Source: Galliscardovia ingluviei
GTDB lineage: Bacteria > Actinomycetota > Actinomycetes > Actinomycetales > Bifidobacteriaceae
Length of the DNA: 64,000 bases
Reading direction: 5' to 3'
NCBI RefSeq assembly: GCF_014635685.1
Contig: NZ_BMDH01000005.1
Location: 32,359-96,358 of the forward strand
In this document: piece by piece, positions 9,801 to 17,861 of the stretch
How the letters are laid out: every line of letters starts with the position of its first letter
How positions within the stretch are numbered: the stretch's first letter is position 1
Notes under the pieces: model-generated
What the model saw: the letters and a program-made list of their open reading frames with translations, nothing else
The model's database searches: none
What the model was told of the DNA's origin: nothing
Program-made: the position numbers and the translations under genes

Positions 9801-9986
9801 GTGACCTCCTTAAATACATAACACGTGATGCTTAAATATTAGTTGCATAACGTGCTCTTGATTCAGCAAAATACAGTATGCAAGCTGGCTATATTGTAAC
9901 GCAATTTATGTCATGTGTGGCGCGTTGTCGACTATTTGGAAGTGCATGCACTACACTAAAAGAAGAAATAGTCATGGGAGTTATGC

Positions 9987-10778
9987 ATGAGTCCACAAGG
10001 CAAGCCAGCACGCACCATAACGAATCGCAAGCGTGAGAGGCAGATGATTACCATTGCACTAGCGGCACAACTTACTGTATATGCAGTGATGCTGCTTGTC
10101 GGTCTGGCAGTAGTATTTGCTGATTTATCGTTACTTATTGCAATGACGGTATTGGTATTACTTGCTGTTGCTGGCTGTGCAGTTGTGCTGAATTTTTGGC
10201 CGTTCGGATATCGTGATGAGACTTTGAATTTCTCGCGGTTGCTGGCTTCCCTAGCTATGGTGGTTGCTGTTCTTGAACTAGAACGCACCGGTATGCTTGG
10301 TGAGTTTAATTGGCTAGTGCATGATGGCGATATTGATATGTATGGTAAACGGCTTATTTTGCATTGGGCAGCCGCTATTGTAGTTACGCTGGTATTGGTG
10401 CTCGTTGCGCTATTTGTGCGGCAAATGGTCAGAGAGCCGCGTACTCATTTGATTATGTCTCTTTCTACGGGGCTTGTTGCATCGATTGTGACCTTGGGTG
10501 GGGCTTCATGGACATTCCTGCCAGTTGCTGTGTCGCAAAGTATGCGGCGTAGCTATGGTGTTTGGCTGCTTGCGGCTCTTATCGTGGTGATGCTAATTTC
10601 AGTGGCATCGACGGTGATGTGGATTCAGGGCGCGCACTGGGGTAATGACCCTGCTTCGATGAATTCTCTTGATGCGATTGGTCAGGCGCTCGGCCGTGGT
10701 ATTGCTATGGCTATGATGAGCGGCTATGCTACATACGTTGTAGCAGCCTCTACTTTAGCTATTGACGCATTACTATAA
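9987..10778 (+). CDS. Polytopic membrane protein, unknown function
   Basis: A 263-aa protein with about seven predicted membrane helices, starting at the ATG six bases after GGGAG. The N-terminus is basic (SPQGKPARTITNRKRERQ). Helix pairs follow, separated by a short charged loop with FWPFGYRDETLNFSR and an outer loop DGDIDMYGK. No transporter or enzyme motif is recognisable. It is divergent from glnR across a 186-base gap and convergent with ppa. It could be a conserved bifidobacterial membrane protein; the function remains unassigned. Confidence 0.75.
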   Translation: MSPQGKPARTITNRKRERQMITIALAAQLTVYAVMLLVGLAVVFADLSLLIAMTVLVLLAVAGCAVVLNFWPFGYRDETLNFSRLLASLAMVVAVLELERTGMLGEFNWLVHDGDIDMYGKRLILHWAAAIVVTLVLVLVALFVRQMVREPRTHLIMSLSTGLVASIVTLGGASWTFLPVAVSQSMRRSYGVWLLAALIVVMLISVASTVMWIQGAHWGNDPASMNSLDAIGQALGRGIAMAMMSGYATYVVAASTLAIDALL

Positions 10779-10811
10779 GTTTTTCAGTACATTGTTATCT
10801 GACAAAGTGAA

Positions 10812-10838
10812 TGCCCACTTACTCATGGTAAGCGGGCA
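10812..10838. terminator. Convergent-gene hairpin
   Basis: TGCCCACTTAC and GTAAGCGGGCA form an 11-bp stem with one mismatch and a 5-base loop, midway between the converging membrane-protein gene and ppa. A T-tract is poor on both sides. Confidence 0.45.
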
Positions 10839-10862
10839 CTCGCGTATTTGAGTTCAGTAAAA

Positions 10863-11357
10863 CTACTGCTCGGATGCTGCTAGGCGTTCCTTAGCGGCGA
10901 CGATTTCCTTTTCCGCCTCGGAAACGCCAGTCCAGTAATCTCCTGGCATTACTTCCTTGCCTGGTTCCAAAGCCTTGTACTGCTCGAAGAAGTGCTTAAT
11001 TTCTGCCTTGTGATATTCAGATACATCCTCAATATCCTTGATATCGTCAAAGCGAACATCTGCAGGTACGCACAATACCTTGTCATCTCCGCCAGCCTCA
11101 TCAACCATGTGATAGAGACCCACAGCGCGGCACTCTACTACGCAGCCTGGGAATACTGAGTTTGGAATCATGACGAGTGCATCAAGTGGATCGCCATCTT
11201 CACCCAAGGTGCCCTCAATATAGCCGTAGTCGTCTGGGTAGCCCATAGAAGTAAATAGTGTGCGATCGAGGAATACACGACCAGTTTCGTGGTCAACTTC
11301 GTACTTATTCTTTGAGCCGCGTGGGATTTCCACAACAACATTAAATGTTTCTGCCAT
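10863..11357 (-). CDS. ppa: Inorganic pyrophosphatase (family I)
   Basis: Hydrolyses pyrophosphate to phosphate in the cytosol, driving biosynthetic reactions. It is 164 aa, the usual length for the hexameric bacterial enzyme. Metal-binding signature DGDPLDALV is at residues ~54-62. Substrate-binding [11 protein letters not shown] is near the N-terminus and the basic/acidic active-site segments follow ([13 protein letters not shown]). An AAGGAG-like site precedes the ATG. It is a single gene between hairpins. Confidence 0.97.
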   Translation of the reverse strand: MAETFNVVVEIPRGSKNKYEVDHETGRVFLDRTLFTSMGYPDDYGYIEGTLGEDGDPLDALVMIPNSVFPGCVVECRAVGLYHMVDEAGGDDKVLCVPADVRFDDIKDIEDVSEYHKAEIKHFFEQYKALEPGKEVMPGDYWTGVSEAEKEIVAAKERLAASEQ

Positions 11358-11625
11358 AGTTACTCCTTATGCAGGTTGTACCTGCAACATCATACTCGTA
11401 TGCTCCAACGGAAGCCCATTGTCCTGTACAAAGTGTGTATAGCAAGCAGTGTTTATGGTTCATTATTTGGGCAGAGGAATAAGTATTTAACTTAATGTCC
11501 TAGCTAATATGATAGATTACATGAACCATAAGCCGCGAATATGGATATCTCCTCACCAATATGCGCTATCAGTTGAGCGTGTATATAAATAAAAAATCAT
11601 AATGAATCAGACATATACTCTCGAT

Positions 11626-11649
11626 AGCTTATGCGTCGATGCATAAGCT
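11626..11649. promoter_or_regulatory. Perfect inverted repeat just upstream of the GH43 gene
   Basis: AGCTTATGC / GCATAAGCT, 9-bp arms with the six-base centre GTCGAT, ends 23 bases before the ATG. It may be a repressor operator (sugar-responsive genes are commonly controlled this way) or an mRNA hairpin masking the ribosome site GAAGGG. The remaining ~270 bases of this gap back to ppa show nothing else. Confidence 0.5.
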
Positions 11650-11672
11650 GCTTTGAAGGGAATACTTACATT

Positions 11673-14072
11673 ATGAATACTCATATTAGCCCAGCAATGC
11701 GTCTGGGAGGGAGTATAGTATCCGTGGTGTGTGCTCTTGGTTTTACACTAACCATTGCACAGTTACCGGCGCAATCTGCTCAAGCAGCAGAACTCCCTAA
11801 CCTTGTAGTCAATGGCGATTTTGAACATGGTACAGATTCGTGGAAATCTGGAACGGTATGGAATAGTAGTGCTTCCAAAGTCAATATTACTGAGGATGCT
11901 CATTCTGGAAAAGCTGCTTTACAAATAACTTCGAGAAAATCCTCTGACGCTGGAGTGATACAGTCACTCAACGGTAAAGTAGAAAAAGGGCATGAATACA
12001 GCGGCAGTATGTGGATAAAAGCTACGGAAACTGCGACTTTTAATATTACTGTATGCTCTGGTAATGGATCTGGTTGTGCACAAATTGCAAAAGGACAAGC
12101 AAAAGCTGGTGAATGGACGCAAATCACAGGTACGCATGAGCTTGACGGGAATGGTGATTTTTCAAACCCATCGTTAGTTATTGAAAATACATATGGTACA
12201 AGTACGGCTGACTTTAGTGTAGATGATATTACCATAACTGATCCGGGATATGTGCCTTTTGAACCGCCTACCACTGGCACTGCACAGCCGGCAAAAGCAT
12301 TTGGTAGTAATGCCAATCCTATTATCGATTATTGGTATGGTGCCGACCCATGGGCAATGGAATACAACGGTCGTGTGTATGTTTATACCACAGGAGATGC
12401 AACGGCAATCAATGCTGACGGTTCGCTGACATATGATTATGAGTACGATGCAAAAGGGCATATCAAGAATAATTCTTTCCGCGATGTGCGCACAATCAAT
12501 GTCCTCTCTACCGATGATATGGTCAATTGGCGCAATGATGGCTATATTCGTGTTGCTGGCCCTCAAGGCGTAGCGACATGGGCTAATAATTCGTGGGCTC
12601 CTGCTGTCGCACACAAAACAATTGACGGCAAAGAGAAGTTCTTCTTATATTTTGCTAATGGTGGCAGTGGTATTGGTGTTCTGACTTCGGATTCCCCAGT
12701 CGGACCATGGCATGATGAGAGCGGTAAGCTATTGGTTCGTGGTGGTACTCCAGAATCTGAGGGTGTAGTATGGCTCTTCGACCCTGCTGTATTTGTGGAT
12801 GACGATGGCACGGGCTATCTCTATTATGGTGGCGGAGTTCCCAATAGTGAGGGTGGCAAAGAGCATCCAAAGACGGCACGTGTAATTCAGCTTGCTGATG
12901 ATATGATCCATACTGTTGGCAAGCCTCAAGTTATTGATGCTCCCGCAATGTTTGAAGATTCTGGTATTGCCAAGATTGGTAATAAGTACTATTACTCATA
13001 TTGCACGAATTTTTCGCATAATCGTCAAATTGATGGGCATACGATTGGTATGGGGAATATTGCTTATATGACAGCAGATTCTCCGATGGGTCCATTCACC
13101 TACCAAGGTGAGATTATGAAGAATCCAGGAACGTATTTTGGTGTTGGCGGTAATAATCATCATGCTATGGTTAAGCTCGGAGATCAATGGTATATGGCAT
13201 ACCATGCGCAGACCGTTGCAAAAGCACTCACGCAAGGTGGCAATTTGGAGCAGGCTCAGGGGTATCGTAACACGCATCTTGATCCAATGACTGTTCAAAC
13301 TGATGGCAGTATCTCAGACATTACCATGACGTATCACGGTCTCCAACAAGTTAAGCATCTTGATGCCTATATGCAAGGTGGCATCCCAGCATCAACAATT
13401 GCGTGGGATTCTGGAATTACTAATGCATATGATCTTACATCTGGTGTGCGCGTTGTGGATATAACTGCAGATAACAGCCAAGGACAAAAACTCAGTAATA
13501 TCAACGATGGTGAGTGGGTAGCATTATCTAATGTTGATTTTGGTGTTCAAGGGGCAAAAAATCTTACAGTACGTGCTGCAGGGCTTGCAGGTGGCAATAT
13601 TGAAGTGCGACTTGATACACCTGATAGTAATCCAATAGCAACAGTTGCTATTCCTGCGTCTGGAGAAGATACAACGTTTAGGGATTATAGCGTTGCGTTG
13701 GATAATGTTACTGGTGTGCATCATGTAGTATTCACGTTCCATGCTTCACCCGCCCAAGGAGAGCGTAGTGTAACTCATCCGTATCTCTTTGATATAGCCA
13801 GCTACACATTCACTCCTGCTTCTGCAACGGAACATGATGGTACGCAAACTGACTCGACCAAGCAACCTGATAAAGACACCATTACGCAGACGGATACAGA
13901 TGCTCAGCATGAATCTCAGACATCTTCAAAGTCTTCTACAGCGGTGAATGGACAGCAAGATGGTCTTGCTCAAACTGGTGTATCCACACTTCTTTTTGTA
14001 GGAGTGTGTGCTGTGCTTGCTGTTATAGGATGCGCAATTTTTATATTGGTGCGCCGGAATAATTTACACTAG
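11673..14072 (+). CDS. LAxTG-anchored GH43 arabinoxylan arabinofuranohydrolase with CBM6
   Basis: A secreted 799-aa enzyme. Signal peptide ends near SAQAAE; residues ~40-190 form a beta-sandwich carbohydrate-binding module (NLVVNGDFEHG...). The GH43 five-bladed propeller starts at NPIIDYWYGADPWAMEYNGR. A strong block-by-block likeness to Bacillus subtilis XynD is visible: WANNSWAPAVAH, FFLYFANGGSGIGVLTSDSP, VVWLFDPAVFVDDDGTGYLY, FEDSGIAKIGNKYYYSY, GGNNHHAM. Catalytic candidates are Asp in GADP and Glu in FEDSG. A CBM6-like domain follows (~600-720), then a Ser/Thr/Gln linker, LAQTG, a membrane helix and RRNN. The likely role is release of arabinose from arabinoxylan side chains at the cell surface. 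The ATG after GAAGGG is preferred to one 14 codons upstream. Confidence 0.9.
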   Translation: MNTHISPAMRLGGSIVSVVCALGFTLTIAQLPAQSAQAAELPNLVVNGDFEHGTDSWKSGTVWNSSASKVNITEDAHSGKAALQITSRKSSDAGVIQSLNGKVEKGHEYSGSMWIKATETATFNITVCSGNGSGCAQIAKGQAKAGEWTQITGTHELDGNGDFSNPSLVIENTYGTSTADFSVDDITITDPGYVPFEPPTTGTAQPAKAFGSNANPIIDYWYGADPWAMEYNGRVYVYTTGDATAINADGSLTYDYEYDAKGHIKNNSFRDVRTINVLSTDDMVNWRNDGYIRVAGPQGVATWANNSWAPAVAHKTIDGKEKFFLYFANGGSGIGVLTSDSPVGPWHDESGKLLVRGGTPESEGVVWLFDPAVFVDDDGTGYLYYGGGVPNSEGGKEHPKTARVIQLADDMIHTVGKPQVIDAPAMFEDSGIAKIGNKYYYSYCTNFSHNRQIDGHTIGMGNIAYMTADSPMGPFTYQGEIMKNPGTYFGVGGNNHHAMVKLGDQWYMAYHAQTVAKALTQGGNLEQAQGYRNTHLDPMTVQTDGSISDITMTYHGLQQVKHLDAYMQGGIPASTIAWDSGITNAYDLTSGVRVVDITADNSQGQKLSNINDGEWVALSNVDFGVQGAKNLTVRAAGLAGGNIEVRLDTPDSNPIATVAIPASGEDTTFRDYSVALDNVTGVHHVVFTFHASPAQGERSVTHPYLFDIASYTFTPASATEHDGTQTDSTKQPDKDTITQTDTDAQHESQTSSKSSTAVNGQQDGLAQTGVSTLLFVGVCAVLAVIGCAIFILVRRNNLH

Positions 14073-14153
14073 CCTCTAGTTGCCCAATAGGTAACTGAGG
14101 GAGAGTATTGAGCAACGGCTCACTTAGACTACAACAGTGGTTTAGAAAAAGTT

Positions 14154-14184
14154 GTGGAGGATAACCGGTTGAGGTATCCTCCAC
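14154..14184. terminator. Terminator after the GH43 gene
   Basis: GTGGAGGATA pairs perfectly with TATCCTCCAC (10 bp) and is followed by TTTTG. Confidence 0.7.
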
Positions 14185-14214
14185 TTTTGTATACCTAATA
14201 GTGGTTGTAAATAC

Positions 14215-14241
14215 AGTCTTCTGCGGAGTGTGCGGAAGACT
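14215..14241. terminator. Second hairpin, terminator of glgE side
   Basis: AGTCTTC/GAAGACT stem lies 15 bases past the leftward glgE stop. The leftward strand has few T residues behind it. Confidence 0.4.
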
Positions 14242-14255
14242 ATATTTACTGCATA

Positions 14256-16547
14256 CTAGTACTGCACGCTGAGAATATGAGCGACATCCGCCCAAGGAGC
14301 TAGGGATACGAAATTATGGGATCCCCATTCAAAGGCGCGGTCGGTAAGCTCATCGTGTACACGAATAGATTGGCGATCGCCTAAGCCAATTGCTGCTAAA
14401 TCAAGATCAAGCTCAGATTGGTGAGCATTATGGCCATCCAAATTCACAACAATAATCAGTGTATCTGGTTTACCATCTTCACTGAGGTATGCAGGAGTGT
14501 GACGCATAAAAGCCACAATATTTGGATCACTTGTTGGCACTAATTGCACATTGTGGTAACTGCGCGTTGCCATATGAGCACGACGAATACGATTTAGGGC
14601 AGTTAGCAGTCCTGCAATACCGTATTCTTCAGCCTTGGACCAATCGCGTACCTTGATCTCGTATTTTTCGTTATCGATTTGCTCTTCGACCCCTGGGCGC
14701 TGGCAGTTTTCAATGAGCTCGAAACCGTTGTAAATACCCCATGAAGGGCTACCCATAGCAGCAAGTACAGCACGTACAGCATGACCTGCAATGCCATTGT
14801 CTCGCACATAATCCGTTAGAATATCTGGTGTCGTTGGCCAGAACGTATTGTGCTGATAATAGCCATTGTCTCCATTAGTTTCCAGCAGATACTGTGAAAT
14901 TTCTTCCTTGGTGTTGCGCCAAGGGAAGTAGCAGTGTGACTGAGTGAAACCAGCATAGCTTAGTGCGCGCATCATGCCAGGGCGAGTAAATGCCTCAGCA
15001 AGGAACAGTGTTTCTGGATGCTTATGGGTTACTTGCGCGATTACCTCTTGCCAGAACCGCACTGGCTTGGTGTGTGGATTGTCAACGCGGAATATTGTCA
15101 CGCCTGCATCGATCCACAAATTCATCAGTCGTACAGTTTCCTTAATGATTCCAGGCATATCAGCGTTGAAATCAATAGGATAAATATCCTGATACTTTTT
15201 CGGTGGGTTTTCAGCAAAGGCAATAGTGCCATCGGCTTTGTGACGGAACCATGTTGGGTGTTCTGTAACCCAAGGGTGGTCAGGTGAGCATTGCAAGGCA
15301 AAATCAAGTGCGATTTCTAGTCCAAGTTCATGTGCTTTGGCGCAGAATGCTTTGAAATCATCCATGGTACCGAGTAGTGGGTCTACAGTATCGTGACCGC
15401 CGAGCTCAGAGCCGATACCAAACGGTGAACCAGGATCTGCCGGGCCTGCAACAAGCGTATTATTGCGACCTTTGCGATTAGTAACGCCGATTGGGAAAAT
15501 TGGAGGAAGGTAGACGATATCAAAACCTTCTTGTTTGGCCCGCTCAAGACCTGAGATTGCAGTCGCGAAAGTGCCTTGCTCAATACTTCCATCCTCGCGG
15601 TAAGTGGCGCCCTCTGAACGTGGAAAGAATTGATACCATGCGGCAAAGCTGGACTTAGGGCGTTGTACTAAAAGAGTTTGTGGGCTAGATTCGCTCAGAG
15701 CCTCGCGCAATGGTTTTGTAGTATGTAGTTGTTCGATTGTTGCTGTGCGTACAGCTTGCAAGCGTTCGTCAAGAGAAAGTTCGGCGTTGCGTAACTGTGC
15801 TGCTGCAGCTTTGAGCTCTTTGCGTTCTGCAGCATTGAGTCCAGAGTCTTTGTTGCTGCTGGCTGCCCAACGGTCTAGAATATCTGCACCTTCAAGAAGA
15901 GCGTTGTTGCTATCAATATCGCGCACGCCAATTTTAATGGTTGCATCGTGTAGCCAAGTGGCGAATACATCTTCCCAGCCTTCGATAGTGATACTCCATA
16001 AGCCAAGGTGTCGGCGTACTGCAGCAAAATCATCATTCCAAGGCAGTGTATTACTTGCGGTTCCTGCAACTAGGTCGGCTTCAAAACGGTCTAGTCCGGC
16101 ATTGGTGCAAACCATAGGAATACGGGCTTCAATTTTGCCTCGCGGTGTACGCAATACTGCTGTGGCTTGTGCTTTTGCGCGTCCTTCGATGAATACTTCG
16201 GCGCTGACATGGAATTGCTCTCCAATCTCAACACGTGCAGGGTACAGACCTCGTTCTTCATTTGGTGTGATATCGAGGATAGCTACACGGCCGAATTGTC
16301 CTGGCTCTTCCACAGGCAATGTTGGCGCTGGGGCGGCACTGTGAGCAAGATCGACAACTGCTGTTTTACGGGTGCGTGCCTTGGTGCTACTGGATCGCTC
16401 AGTATGAGCTGTGCGTTTGCGAGTAGTGGTGCGCTTCGTTGCGGTAGAAGTTGGCGATGATGAGGTAATTACTGATGCAGTAGCGCGAGTCTTCGTAGAC
16501 TGCGACCGTGATGTAGATGACTTATCTTCGATATGTAAATCACTCAT
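14256..16547 (-). CDS. glgE: Alpha-1,4-glucan:maltose-1-phosphate maltosyltransferase GlgE
   Basis: Extends alpha-1,4-glucan from maltose-1-phosphate. GH13_3 enzyme, 763 aa. The first ~75 residues are Ser/Thr/Arg/Lys-rich and unlike the family. The GlgE N-terminal domain (RVAILDITPNEERGLYPAR) and four-helix insert follow. The catalytic barrel has region I LDFALQCSPDHPWV, nucleophile Asp in FRVDNPHTKPVRFW, acid Glu in LFLAEAFTRP, and YFPWRNTKEE. No treS, pep2 or glgB is adjacent in the window. The ATG at 16547 is chosen because the conserved part lies well inside; an ATG 13 codons upstream is possible and neither has a good ribosome site. The basic Ser/Thr tail is odd and may be disordered. 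Confidence 0.93.
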   Translation of the reverse strand: MSDLHIEDKSSTSRSQSTKTRATASVITSSSPTSTATKRTTTRKRTAHTERSSSTKARTRKTAVVDLAHSAAPAPTLPVEEPGQFGRVAILDITPNEERGLYPARVEIGEQFHVSAEVFIEGRAKAQATAVLRTPRGKIEARIPMVCTNAGLDRFEADLVAGTASNTLPWNDDFAAVRRHLGLWSITIEGWEDVFATWLHDATIKIGVRDIDSNNALLEGADILDRWAASSNKDSGLNAAERKELKAAAAQLRNAELSLDERLQAVRTATIEQLHTTKPLREALSESSPQTLLVQRPKSSFAAWYQFFPRSEGATYREDGSIEQGTFATAISGLERAKQEGFDIVYLPPIFPIGVTNRKGRNNTLVAGPADPGSPFGIGSELGGHDTVDPLLGTMDDFKAFCAKAHELGLEIALDFALQCSPDHPWVTEHPTWFRHKADGTIAFAENPPKKYQDIYPIDFNADMPGIIKETVRLMNLWIDAGVTIFRVDNPHTKPVRFWQEVIAQVTHKHPETLFLAEAFTRPGMMRALSYAGFTQSHCYFPWRNTKEEISQYLLETNGDNGYYQHNTFWPTTPDILTDYVRDNGIAGHAVRAVLAAMGSPSWGIYNGFELIENCQRPGVEEQIDNEKYEIKVRDWSKAEEYGIAGLLTALNRIRRAHMATRSYHNVQLVPTSDPNIVAFMRHTPAYLSEDGKPDTLIIVVNLDGHNAHQSELDLDLAAIGLGDRQSIRVHDELTDRAFEWGSHNFVSLAPWADVAHILSVQY

Positions 16548-16800
16548 GCGTCTATTGTACGGTGCAGTATGCGACACGCCGTGCATTTGCTCATTTTATT
16601 GAAGTTTCGCGTCATGATAAGGCAAAACATGACAAAAATGAACATTATCCCCTAGGAAATTCGTTCAATTTAGAACACTATTTTTGGCTGGAACGGTCTA
16701 AGAAAACAATAGTGAAAATGCTGGCTGCAAACTTAGGAAAAGATACTGTTCTTTCAACAAAATCCGTGTAATGTTGGTGTAGTCAGATCAAGGAGGATAT

Positions 16801-17217
16801 ATGGCACAGGATAGGAAAATTACAGTAAACACCTCCATGTACGGAGTAGATCCTGATAAGAAAACAGCAGCAGCGAACGAAGTTGCACGTTCCTTTGGCA
16901 TCAGCGATGAAGCTCTTGCGCAAGTAGAACACTATAAAGCTGAACTTACTGACCATGATGCTTGGGATCTGCCATTTATGGGGTATGTAAATGAAGATGG
17001 CTATGGATATGCATTCGTATCAGATCAGGCTGTTGCGCATGATGGTTGGGACGCATACAAGGCCTTCCGCGATTTGCCAAAGGATGTACAGATAGCATTC
17101 GCTATTCGTATGCTATTTACACATCGCGATGTTGATCGCTATGGTGCTAAGATGTTCCTCCATTATGAGAATGGCTTTAGTGTGCGAATTGAAGGACCTG
17201 GCTCTAATAATTGGTAA
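16801..17217 (+). CDS. Conserved-looking 138-aa soluble protein, unknown function
   Basis: Starts at an ATG directly behind a strong AAGGAGG ribosome site (spacing 5), so it is probably well expressed. There is no signal peptide, membrane helix or cysteine. The composition is acidic and aromatic, with a central DLPFMGYVNEDGYGYAF segment and a C-terminal FSVRIEGPGSNNW. No domain is recognised. It is divergent from glgE over ~250 bases, which hold the promoters of both and show no other gene. A terminator hairpin follows. Confidence 0.75.
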   Translation: MAQDRKITVNTSMYGVDPDKKTAAANEVARSFGISDEALAQVEHYKAELTDHDAWDLPFMGYVNEDGYGYAFVSDQAVAHDGWDAYKAFRDLPKDVQIAFAIRMLFTHRDVDRYGAKMFLHYENGFSVRIEGPGSNNW

Positions 17218-17310
17218 ACCGCGTCTCTAGCATGTCAGCGGCTTAAAGCTTAAAGCAAGAGGGTTGCGATGCTTTAGTATGCTATTCATGCTACATAACG
17301 GCTATACATA

Positions 17311-17349
17311 AAGCTCTGCTGTAGTGGTACAAGCCTATAAGCAGAGCTT
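17311..17349. terminator. Terminator after the 138-aa gene
   Basis: AAGCTCTGCT pairs with AGCAGAGCTT (10 bp perfect) followed by TTCGTTTG. It lies between this gene and convergent csoR, and can serve both. Confidence 0.65.
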
Positions 17350-17434
17350 TTCGTTTGTGTACTAGTTTTTTGCTTAATCTATGTTTTCATATATAAGTTA
17401 GGCTTCATGTGTGCGCTGGTCTTTTATGTGCACG

Positions 17435-17743
17435 CTAGGCTTTCATAAGTTTGGCAACAACTTTTTGCACTTCTTGAATTTTTTGGTCGGCAACTTCTCC
17501 TCCAGTGTGCACAGCGTCGTGTACACAGTGTTCAAGATGGTCATTAAGCATCAGTTGTGCAACCGATTTGAGGGCACTTGTGGTTGCGGATATTTGCGTC
17601 ACAATATCAATGCAGTATTCACCGCGTTCTGTCATAGCTTTAATAGCACGTACTTGCCCTTCAATGCGACTGAGCCGGTGTATTAGGGCTTGCTGATCTT
17701 GTGCATAACCATGTTGATGATGTTCGTTGTTTGCTGTTTTCAT
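17435..17743 (-). CDS. csoR: CsoR-family copper-sensing repressor
   Basis: A 102-aa all-helical repressor. The first helix holds HRLSRIEGQVRAIKAM, the family signature. Cu(I) ligands Cys-His-Cys are seen as EYCIDIVTQ and NDHLEHCV, matching the Cys/His/Cys set of mycobacterial CsoR. A His-rich N-terminus (NNEHHQHGY) may add metal affinity. It is divergent from the copper ATPase gene with a palindromic operator between them. Expected action: binds the operator without copper and releases it when Cu(I) binds. Confidence 0.92.
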   Translation of the reverse strand: MKTANNEHHQHGYAQDQQALIHRLSRIEGQVRAIKAMTERGEYCIDIVTQISATTSALKSVAQLMLNDHLEHCVHDAVHTGGEVADQKIQEVQKVVAKLMKA

Positions 17744-17807
17744 AGGCTATCGTTGATTTTAGTTTGACTATAGTTCGCTTTTGGAAATTTCTTTTAGTAT
17801 AGCTGGA

Positions 17808-17830
17808 CATATACCCTATAGGGGTATATG
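17808..17830. promoter_or_regulatory. CsoR operator
   Basis: Perfect 9-bp arms CATATACCC and GGGTATATG around the centre TATAG. The core TACCC-TATAG-GGGTA matches the GC-tract dyad recognised by copper-type CsoR. It sits 32 bases before the ATPase start and 65 bases from the csoR start, so it can control both directions. Confidence 0.85.
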
Positions 17831-17861
17831 GTATGTAGAGTTATACGGAAAGAGTAAGCGA

